Below, in pieces: positions 58,235 to 64,000 of a stretch of 64,000 bases of DNA. This DNA comes from Synechococcales cyanobacterium GL140_1_metabinner_5_sub. GTDB taxonomy: Bacteria > Cyanobacteriota > Cyanobacteriia > Cyanobacteriales > Chamaesiphonaceae. Positions within the stretch are counted from its first letter, which is position 1. Every line of letters starts with the position of its first letter. The position numbers were made by a program, and so were the translations under genes. Under the pieces are notes generated by a model. That model made no database searches, was not told the origin of the DNA, and saw only the letters and a list, made by a program, of their open reading frames with translations. The DNA is taken from the NCBI GenBank assembly GCA_025359065.1, contig JANYHM010000115.1, positions 79,512 to 143,511 on the forward strand, in the 5' to 3' direction.

Positions 58235-59125
58235 ATGAGTAAACCAATTTTTGAAGCCGTCGATAACCTAGCCACTGGTGGCATTACGGTAATGGCGCTG
58301 AATTCGCTAGATTTTGTGATTCCTGGCCAATGGCAAAACATTGTGGGCTTTGAGAACACCATTACAGCAGTTACTGGCACTGATGATGCCGAATATATTC
58401 AGGCGATCGGCGAACGAGCAGTAGCTTTATATAACGACAAGTCTCAGGGCTACCAAACCGCCATGTGGCTCTACGATACTGTCGATGCTGGCTCTAGCGC
58501 TCTGGGTGCAGCAGCGATGGCTAGCAAAGTGGGTAGCAGTATTCCCCTGCTGGGTTTTTTGAATAATATTACTCCCAAAGCCGAAACAGCTCAAACGATC
58601 GACCTCGGCGTAAAGTTAGTGGCTGAAATTGTGGCTTACTGCCAAATTAATGGCCTCCCTGGCGATAGCGTGGGTGATTTCTTGTCAGCTTTGATGGATC
58701 AGTACAGCGGTCCATCATTGATGCGGATGTCCGCACTCATTTGTTTTGATGGTTTGGTGCCTTTAGGTCCAGACTTTATCATCAAGGCGATCGATGGCTT
58801 AAGCGGCATGAGCCCCGACCAGTTGGAGGGCAACAAAACTTTCCAAGGCATTAAAGATGTAATTCCTGGTGGAGACAGTGGTGGCCAGTTGGGCTTCATC
58901 AACCAGAGTATGGATTCTGTCCGTGGTTGGATGAGTAGCTTTGTAGAAGATCGCGGTCTGTCGCCAGAAGCGGTAGTGGGCAATTTACGTGGTTTTGTGG
59001 AAGTGGCCGACGATAAGCTTGATTATCTTGGTGCTTTCATTGATATGTCTACAAATTATTACTCTCATACTGGCACTCAGACTTTGGCGCGCAGCTTGAT
59101 TGAAAGAGCTGCGGCAGAAATGTAG
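58235..59125 (+). CDS. Conserved-looking unknown protein, 296 residues
   Basis: I do not recognise this protein. AAGGAG lies 10 bases before the ATG, and a good terminator follows. It is mostly helical, without signal peptide; it has Gly/Ala-rich segments (SSALGAAAMASKVGSSIPLLG), PGDSVGDFLSALMDQYSG, and a C-terminal ARSLIERAAAEM helix. It is well expressed by its codon use (GGC, CTG, AAC mix) and probably forms an operon with the lipoprotein 36 bp upstream. Confidence 0.8.
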   Translation: MSKPIFEAVDNLATGGITVMALNSLDFVIPGQWQNIVGFENTITAVTGTDDAEYIQAIGERAVALYNDKSQGYQTAMWLYDTVDAGSSALGAAAMASKVGSSIPLLGFLNNITPKAETAQTIDLGVKLVAEIVAYCQINGLPGDSVGDFLSALMDQYSGPSLMRMSALICFDGLVPLGPDFIIKAIDGLSGMSPDQLEGNKTFQGIKDVIPGGDSGGQLGFINQSMDSVRGWMSSFVEDRGLSPEAVVGNLRGFVEVADDKLDYLGAFIDMSTNYYSHTGTQTLARSLIERAAAEM

Positions 59126-59145
59126 ATCTGGATTTTTTGGACATG

Positions 59146-59172
59146 CCCCTCTGCCTAGCGGAGGGGTTATTT
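59146..59172 (+). terminator. Terminator after the 296-residue gene
   Basis: An 8-bp stem CCCCTCTG/CGGAGGGG (one G-T pair) with a 5-base loop followed by TTATTTTTT. Confidence 0.85.
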
Positions 59173-59190
59173 TTTGGTTGCCTCACAAAA

Positions 59191-60543
59191 CTAACGCATA
59201 GTTACAAACTCTTCAGCAGAGCTAGGATGAATACCCACAGTGGCATCGAAATTAGCTTTAGTAGCCCCCATTTTGACGGCGATCGCCACCCCTTGGATAA
59301 TTTCACCCGCATAGTCACCCACCATGTGAGCACCCAACACCTTGTCAGTAGCAACTTCTACTACTAACTTCATCAAAGTCTTTTCCTGTTTATCGGGCAG
59401 CACATAGTACATGGGGCGGAACTTACTGCGATAGACCTTAATAGCACCCTCGCCATACTGCTCCTTGGCCTCTGCTTCGGTTAAACCGACCGTAGCCGCT
59501 TCGGGGTGAGTGAAAATTGCAGTTGGGACATTGGTATAGCTCATTAACCGAGGTTTGTTGCCATAGGTGGTATCAGCAAAAGCACGGCCTTCATTGATGG
59601 CTACTGGGGTTAACTGAAGTCGATCGGTGCAGTCACCCACCGCAAAAATGTGCTCTTCGCTAGTGCGATTATGTTCATCGACAACTACTGCACCATGATG
59701 AACTTTCACTTTGGTATTTTCTAGACCTAGCCCACCCAAGCGAGGTTTACGACCCAGCGCCGCCAACGTCAGAGCATCGGCCACTATGGTATCTACCGTA
59801 TCACCAGTGCCAACCGATACTTGGATACCTTGACCCATGCGCTCCACCGAAATTAGCTGAGCATTTTGATAAATCTTGATGCCATGATGAATCATGCCGG
59901 CCTGCACTTCTTCTCGAATATCTTGGTCGAAGCCGCGCAGAATATGGTCATGGCGAATTATTTGGGTTACTTCGCTACCCAAACCGTTAAAAATCCCGGC
60001 AAACTCCGAGCCAATATAGCCACCACCAAGAACTACTAATCTTTCGGGCTTTTTGGGCAGAGTAAAAATCTCATCAGAAGTCAAAGCATGTTCAATTCCT
60101 AAAATATTAGGCTTGACTGGTTCACCGCCAACTGCGATCAGAATTCGTTCACCCGTATATTTTTTGTCACCAACTGCTACCGTGTGACTATCGACAAACG
60201 AGCCAACTCCAGTAATTACTTCTACTTTGGAGTTATCTAGCATTCTTTGGTAAATGCCATTGAGTCTTCCGACTTCGCCATTGATCTTTTCGACCATCTG
60301 TGACCAGTTTAGATGGCTTTCTACTTTGCTCCAGCCATAGCCTGTAGCTTCTTCCATTAATCCGGGGAAGTGGGCGGCGTAGACCATTAATTTTTTGGGA
60401 ATGCAGCCGCGATTTACACAGGTGCCGCCCAGTCGATCGAATTCAATAACTGCTACTTTTGCACCATATTCAGCGGCGCGTCGTGCGGTAGCAATACCGC
60501 CAGAACCAGCCCCAATTACCAATAAATCGTAGTCGTAGCTCAT
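59191..60543 (-). CDS. gor: Glutathione reductase
   Basis: An NADPH flavoenzyme regenerating reduced glutathione. It starts MSYDYDLLVIGAGSGGIATA with an FAD motif; the redox pair is GGTCVNRGCIPKK, the NAD(P) motif GGGYIGSEFAG, and the C-terminal catalytic His lies in GIHPSSAEEF. Start at ATG 60543, GAGG 5 bases upstream, 450 residues; the 37 residues upstream in frame are not homologous. It lies downstream of the peroxiredoxin on the same strand, probably part of one peroxide-defence unit. Confidence 0.94.
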   Translation of the reverse strand: MSYDYDLLVIGAGSGGIATARRAAEYGAKVAVIEFDRLGGTCVNRGCIPKKLMVYAAHFPGLMEEATGYGWSKVESHLNWSQMVEKINGEVGRLNGIYQRMLDNSKVEVITGVGSFVDSHTVAVGDKKYTGERILIAVGGEPVKPNILGIEHALTSDEIFTLPKKPERLVVLGGGYIGSEFAGIFNGLGSEVTQIIRHDHILRGFDQDIREEVQAGMIHHGIKIYQNAQLISVERMGQGIQVSVGTGDTVDTIVADALTLAALGRKPRLGGLGLENTKVKVHHGAVVVDEHNRTSEEHIFAVGDCTDRLQLTPVAINEGRAFADTTYGNKPRLMSYTNVPTAIFTHPEAATVGLTEAEAKEQYGEGAIKVYRSKFRPMYYVLPDKQEKTLMKLVVEVATDKVLGAHMVGDYAGEIIQGVAIAVKMGATKANFDATVGIHPSSAEEFVTMR

Positions 60544-60620
60544 GTTGACCTCAAAAGATGTAGGGGAATTGTGTGGGGCGATCGAATAGCAGTAAGCAAA
60601 GCCGATCATGGAGCGAGGAT

Positions 60621-60664
60621 CATGGAATAGTTGAGTTCGACCTTGTTCACTCAACTATTCCATG
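60621..60664. repeat. 15-bp inverted repeat between prx and gor
   Basis: Arms CATGGAATAGTTGAG and CTCAACTATTCCATG are perfect, with a 14-base loop. It starts 7 bp past the peroxiredoxin stop and has no T tract. It could be a transcript end or processing site that lowers gor expression relative to the peroxiredoxin. Confidence 0.6.
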
Positions 60665-60670
60665 TTTTAC

Positions 60671-61207
60671 CTATGCCTTAGCGCTTTTCAGGTAAGCCAA
60701 CATGGTATTTGCATCAGATACCTCAAAGGGATCAGTGGGGCAGTTGTCGCTGTAGCCAGCTTCAGCAAAGATCTTTTCGATCGCCATATCTTTAACCACC
60801 ATAGAATAGCGCCAAGAACGCATTCCAAAGCCTAAGTTGGATTTGTCTACCAACATGCCCATTTTGCGGGAAAATTCGCCGCTACCATCGGGCAGCAAGA
60901 AGACGTTCTTGGCGTTTTGGCCTTTGCCCCATTGGTACATGACAAAGGCATCATTTACCGAAATACAGATTACCGCATCTACACCCTGAGCTTTGATTTC
61001 GTCATATAGCTCTTCGTAGCGAGGCAAGTGGGAGGTAGAGCAAGTAGGAGTAAATGCTCCAGGCAATGAGAAAACAACTACTCTTTTACCTGCAAACAGG
61101 TCTTTTGTGGTCACATCTTGCCAGCGAAAGGGATTCTCACCACCTACAGATTCATCTCTAACACGGGTCTTGAAGGTTACATCGGGGACGTGGGTAATTA
61201 CAGCCAT
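60671..61207 (-). CDS. Type II peroxiredoxin (Prx5-like)
   Basis: A 178-residue thiol peroxidase. The peroxidatic Cys is in [16 protein letters not shown], followed by [26 protein letters not shown]. Start at ATG 61207; the upstream frame to 61357 is non-homologous. No glutaredoxin domain is fused, so glutathione or another thiol would be the reductant, which fits the neighbouring gor. It is divergent from the PerR-type regulator, with a PerR-like box 39 bp before its start. Confidence 0.93.
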   Translation of the reverse strand: MAVITHVPDVTFKTRVRDESVGGENPFRWQDVTTKDLFAGKRVVVFSLPGAFTPTCSTSHLPRYEELYDEIKAQGVDAVICISVNDAFVMYQWGKGQNAKNVFLLPDGSGEFSRKMGMLVDKSNLGFGMRSWRYSMVVKDMAIEKIFAEAGYSDNCPTDPFEVSDANTMLAYLKSAKA

Positions 61208-61245
61208 GATAAATCTCTTTAGTTTTGAATTAATCCGTACATATC

Positions 61246-61260
61246 TCAGAATAATTCTGA
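61246..61260. promoter_or_regulatory. PerR/Fur-type 7-1-7 box
   Basis: TCAGAAT-A-ATTCTGA is a perfect 7-1-7 inverted repeat, the geometry of PerR boxes. It lies between the peroxiredoxin and the divergent regulator. Extra half-site-like TCAGAAT (61330-61336) and AAGAATAA copies nearby suggest more than one binding event. Confidence 0.65.
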
Positions 61261-61378
61261 TGTAAGAATAAGTCAAGGATAAGAATAATCTTTTTTTAGT
61301 AGTCGTTCCTATCATGGAGGCGCTACAATCAGAATCATACATCTTCAAGTCGTCCAAGGTCGCTCAAATTCGGTAGAT

Positions 61379-61798
61379 ATGAATATTTCTTCTGATGAAA
61401 TCGTGCAAATTTTGAAAGATCGTGGTCTGCGGGTTACACCCCAGCGTTTTGCGGTGTATCGAAACTTGCTCGATCGAGAGGATCATCCCACTGTTGATAA
61501 ACTGTTACTAGATCTTAATGCCCAGGGGCCAGTCTCTTCTCAGGCTACGGTATATAGTGCTTTACAAGCGTTACAGACTGCTGGGCTAATCAGAGAGGTG
61601 CGCGTTGAAGCTGGTATTGGTCGGTATGATGCCAATGTACATCCTCACCATCATTTTTGCTGCAATGACTGTGGTTCGATCGAAGATCTCCCTTGGCAAA
61701 CTTTTGCTGAACTAGATTTGCAAAAAATTAAGCCTGAGCTGCAAGCCCAGACTTATGAAGTGGTGGTACGCGGTCGGTGTCAAGGCTGTCAGCGGTGA
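61379..61798 (+). CDS. perR: Fur-family regulator, PerR-like
   Basis: A 139-residue metal-dependent repressor. The winged helix is LRVTPQRFAVYRNLL to VSSQATVYSALQAL. The metal core is HPHHHFCCNDCG and RCQGCQ, giving two CxxC pairs for structural zinc plus His residues for the regulatory metal. The divergent peroxiredoxin, nearby gor and PerR-like box favour PerR over Fur or Zur; the sequence alone is not decisive. Confidence 0.85.
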   Translation: MNISSDEIVQILKDRGLRVTPQRFAVYRNLLDREDHPTVDKLLLDLNAQGPVSSQATVYSALQALQTAGLIREVRVEAGIGRYDANVHPHHHFCCNDCGSIEDLPWQTFAELDLQKIKPELQAQTYEVVVRGRCQGCQR

Positions 61799-61924
61799 TG
61801 GAATTACATTAGCTGGTTTGTAAATATCTGAAAGTCTGCATCTTCAATTTCCGAGTTGTTTGCTCTAGGGTGTCTTTGATGGTCATCAATAGCTGAAACC
61901 TACGATCTTCGTTGAAAAATAAAA

Positions 61925-62094
61925 ACACATAGACGAATATTTTTCGATCTAAATGGCTTAAAGTATGGCATTCTAGAAACGTATTTCCCACGCTTGTGGG
62001 GGTGAACCGACACATAGAGCTGTGTTTCTCGATCGAAATGGTTCAAACTATGGCATCTTAAAAGTGTATTCCCCACGCCTGTGGGGGTGAACCT
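61925..62094 (+). repeat. Two tandem 85-bp units
   Basis: 61925-62009 and 62010-62094 align without gaps, with about 67 of 85 bases identical by hand count. Each unit has a 56-base leader-like part followed by a 29-base CRISPR-like repeat. Confidence 0.8.
61981..62094 (+). CRISPR. Orphan pair of type I-E-like CRISPR repeats
   Basis: Two 29-base elements (61981-62009 and 62066-62094) read GTATT-CCCACGC-TGTGGGGGTGAACC with an internal CCCACGC/GTGGG hairpin, the layout of type I-E repeats. They differ at three positions. They are separated by 56 bases rather than the usual 32, and that segment repeats the sequence in front of the first copy. No cas genes occur in the window. This looks like a relic or leader-repeat duplication, not an active array. 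Confidence 0.55.
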
Positions 62095-62156
62095 TTAACA
62101 AAACTCCCACGCTAATGCCGTTAATGTAGTATTTAAAGATGATTGAGCAGAGTAAT

Positions 62157-62765
62157 CTATGCGCTTTGCTTCGCCAAATTATTCAGAAGCCACAGTGAAA
62201 AAATCAAACCAATAAAGTGAGCAAAAATACTCTGAGTGTTGGCCAAAACTTCTAGCATTTCCATTGGTTGAATCGTGATATTGGCCATAGTTGAGCCGCT
62301 ATTCATCACTTGGCTCAGGGCAAAAGGATTAATCAGAGCCAGAGACTTCCCAAACAAACTCCAAATTAAGCCCTGCGCTCCTAAAATCCCTAACGCTAAC
62401 CCCCCAATATTAATAAATGTACCGATCTGAATCAACTTCACCGTATCAGCTTTGCGCGGGCGAGTATTGGCATCGGCAAACTTGCGGGCAGACAGACTGT
62501 ATCTTAAAAACCAAAACACCCCGGCAAAAGCCAGTGCCAACGACAGCACTGTAAAGACTAGCCCCCCACCAGTATTTCGATCGGTGCCCACCCCTCCCGG
62601 ATTTCTACTGGCTGCTGTCCAAGCGATCGCGATCAATAATGCTACGCCAGAAACCACTGCTGGCAACAACTGTCCCAACAGACCAAAGCGGCCAGCAAAG
62701 CGCAAGTTAGACGCAATTTTTTTAGCGGCTACCGGAGTTGAACTATTGTTAAGAGGTTCTGTCAT
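62157..62765 (-). CDS. DUF3611 family membrane protein
   Basis: A 202-residue protein with four hydrophobic segments (LLGQLLPAVVSGVALLIAIAW, VFTVLSLALAFAGVFWFL, IGTFINIGGLALGILGAQGL and IFAHFIGLIFSLWLL). The N-terminal RFAGRFGLLGQLL pattern and the layout match DUF3611, a family shared by cyanobacteria and plastids. Function unknown. Confidence 0.88.
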   Translation of the reverse strand: MTEPLNNSSTPVAAKKIASNLRFAGRFGLLGQLLPAVVSGVALLIAIAWTAASRNPGGVGTDRNTGGGLVFTVLSLALAFAGVFWFLRYSLSARKFADANTRPRKADTVKLIQIGTFINIGGLALGILGAQGLIWSLFGKSLALINPFALSQVMNSGSTMANITIQPMEMLEVLANTQSIFAHFIGLIFSLWLLNNLAKQSA

Positions 62766-63052
62766 GATATTTTCAACAAATCGAAAGAAAAGTATATATA
62801 GAAATTCCCCAAGGGGAAGGATAATCGAGCTAACCTTAAAAGTAGGCGTTTGCTCAGTCTAAATTATTAAAACCGATCGGCAGCAAAAATAGCTAGATCG
62901 TAAATAAGTAGAATTACAGTTTGGCAAATTTATTGAGCTAGACGGTAGGCTGAGACCGATGCTTTTTCAGAAGGGGTGTGTGAGGCTAATCGCTACGATG
63001 ATTATACCTACCCAAGATTTTAGTACTTTAAAGTATTCCAGTGGTCAAAACT

Positions 63053-63430
63053 ATGAAATTTGATGACATTTACCGTTTCTTTCAGAACCCACCGCCACTT
63101 TATCTCAACCAAGAACTAGCGGTTTGCTACATCCTGGCTGTTTTGATGGATGGCGATTCCTATGGCACTGAGCTGATTTCTCGCTTAGAAAAAGACTCCG
63201 AAACATTCCGACTTTCAGATACTGTGCTGTACAGCGCCATCAAGTTTCTTGAAGGCTCCGGCATGATTTCTGGCTACTGGAAAAAGGTAGAAGGCCGAGG
63301 TCGTCCTCGTCGAATGTATAAAATCCATCCAGATTGGGAGTCTAAAGCACGGGAATTTGCTAGTTTCTGGAACAGCTATAGCGAGGCCAGCCTCAAGCAG
63401 CCCTCCAGTAAACCCATGATGTTGGTGTGA
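63053..63430 (+). CDS. PadR family transcriptional regulator
   Basis: A 125-residue winged-helix regulator: ELAVCYILAVLMDGDSYGTELI, LSDTVLYSAIKFLEGSG and GRGRPRRMYKI. Start at ATG 63053 (MKFDDIYRFFQNPPP); a GTG at 63041 in frame adds four residues. This short PadR type with an FQNPPP start is common in cyanobacteria. The ligand and targets are not known. Confidence 0.9.
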   Translation: MKFDDIYRFFQNPPPLYLNQELAVCYILAVLMDGDSYGTELISRLEKDSETFRLSDTVLYSAIKFLEGSGMISGYWKKVEGRGRPRRMYKIHPDWESKAREFASFWNSYSEASLKQPSSKPMMLV

Positions 63431-63510
63431 TCAGGCGAGCAATTGGAGGCACCCTTGCCTCCTGTTGTCCTCTTATGATATCTTATACGTCTGATGTGTT
63501 TTCAACGTGC

Positions 63511-63581
63511 GCGGGCGTAGTTTAGTGGTAAAACCATAGCCTTCCAAGCTGTTGTTGTGGGTTCGATTCCCACCGCCCGCT
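63511..63581 (+). tRNA. trnG-UCC: tRNA-Gly (UCC anticodon)
   Basis: Full cloverleaf: acceptor GCGGGCG/CGCCCGC, D arm TAGTTTAGTGGTAAAAC, anticodon stem ATAGC/GCTGT with loop CTTCCAA (TCC anticodon at 63543-63545), and T arm TGGGTTCGATTCCCA. CCA is not encoded. It lies between the PadR gene and psbD. Confidence 0.95.
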
Positions 63582-63602
63582 TGAAAATGAAAAGAACAAA
63601 AT

Positions 63603-63636
63603 ATACTCTCTGACAGTAGTTGGGGAGTATTTTTTA
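63603..63636 (+). terminator. Terminator after tRNA-Gly
   Basis: Stem ATACTCTC/GGGAGTAT (one G-T pair) with a 12-base loop followed by TTTTT. It separates the tRNA from psbD. Confidence 0.65.
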
Positions 63637-63853
63637 TACTAGATGAGAAACTCAAGTAGGTTAATATTTTCTTTATGATCTTGTTCAAATCCTTGCTGTT
63701 CAGCACTTCAAAGCTAAGGTGCTTTGGGCAAGTCCCAATTCCGACCAGATAAAACGTGTCAAATTGTAAATTTTCTGCTAGTTTTGTTAAAGAATAGAAA
63801 TAATATCTATCCAAATTTAAAAATATATCTTGATCGCGCAAAGGACTTAGAAC

Positions 63854-64000
63854 ATGACCATTGCATTAGATAGAGGCCAGGAGCGGGGACGGTTTGACGT
63901 TCTTGATGACTGGCTGAAAAAAGATCGCTTCGTATTTGTGGGCTGGTCTGGCATTTTGCTGTTTCCTACGGCCTTTTTGGCTTTGGGCGGCTGGATGACT
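63854..64000 (+). CDS. psbD: Photosystem II D2 protein, 5' end only
   Basis: The first 49 codons, [20 protein letters not shown] onward, including the beginning of the first transmembrane helix ([17 protein letters not shown]). AAGGA lies about 9 bases before the ATG. D2 is a reaction-centre core subunit; the rest lies beyond the window. The antisense frame 63473-63841 upstream overlaps the tRNA and is not a gene. Confidence 0.97.
   Translation, partial: MTIALDRGQERGRFDVLDDWLKKDRFVFVGWSGILLFPTAFLALGGWMT

Larger units (their letters stand above)
61799..62156. other. Gene-free stretch carrying CRISPR-like repeats
   Basis: 358 bp between the PerR-like gene and the DUF3611 stop. It has no credible gene; its notable content is the tandem 85-bp unit. 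A fragment CCCACGCT near 62106-62115 may be a decayed third repeat. Confidence 0.5.

Noticed and set aside
61840..61924. Possible third 85-bp unit before the CRISPR-like pair
   Set aside because: By eye it does not align to the other two units.
63473..63841. 122-residue minus-strand frame
   Set aside because: Its C-terminal part is antisense to tRNA-Gly and the rest lies in the psbD leader; it is not a credible gene.

Overview
This window is chromosomal DNA of an oxygenic cyanobacterium. The markers are chlL/chlN, petJ, psbV, the 5' end of psbD, ntcA, cyanophycin genes, a nitrate-type nrtABCD transporter, DUF3611 and DUF1824 proteins, and frequent GCGATCGC (HIP1-like) and CGATCG words. Base composition looks mid-range and even. 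I see no insertion sequence, phage or plasmid genes. I cannot name a genus from the sequence alone.

Layout. Positions 1-11773 hold a cyanophycin/arginine/proline group: putA (cut by the window edge), cphA, cphB, argZ/agrE, a small DUF2283 gene, an unusual propeller/transglutaminase-like protein and an isoaspartyl dipeptidase (asparaginase type). Together these encode every step from stored cyanophycin to glutamate. Positions 11765-20129 are mostly housekeeping: a GNAT acetyltransferase, miaE, a phosphatase, a membrane protein, chlLN, a SIMPL protein, rplY and purA (TTG start). Positions 20552-33314 are a co-oriented six-gene surface cluster. It has two large paralogous secreted proteins, a small DUF11 protein, a DUF11 plus SdrD-B protein, an intimin-like Ig plus outer-membrane beta-barrel, and a beta-helix plus OmpA anchor. 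This is the best candidate for an undescribed system.

Positions 33369-51557 return to nitrogen metabolism and housekeeping: speA-DUF1824, fabI, ntcA, galE, an IscA-like protein, an SPFH protein, a VWA lipoprotein, a kinase with pentapeptide repeats, gdhA and nrtABCD. Positions 51923-57379 carry a run of minus-strand genes: a cupin, a NAGPA-type protein, a SphS-like histidine kinase, pgeF, petJ and psbV. Positions 57674-59125 encode an unknown lipoprotein and an unknown 296-residue protein. Positions 59191-61798 form a peroxide-response locus (gor, type II peroxiredoxin, divergent PerR-type regulator) with a perfect 7-1-7 PerR-like box. Positions 61925-62094 contain two tandem 85-bp units, each ending in a type I-E-like CRISPR repeat, with no cas genes nearby. 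The window ends with a DUF3611 gene, a PadR regulator, tRNA-Gly(UCC) and the start of psbD.

How the genes fit together. NtcA is the cyanobacterial nitrogen regulator, and GTA-N8-TAC sites lie upstream of cphA and of ntcA itself. Nitrate uptake (nrt), ammonia assimilation or release (gdhA), arginine decarboxylation (speA) and cyanophycin turnover all occur within 52 kb. All assignments come from reading motifs by eye; no database search was run.
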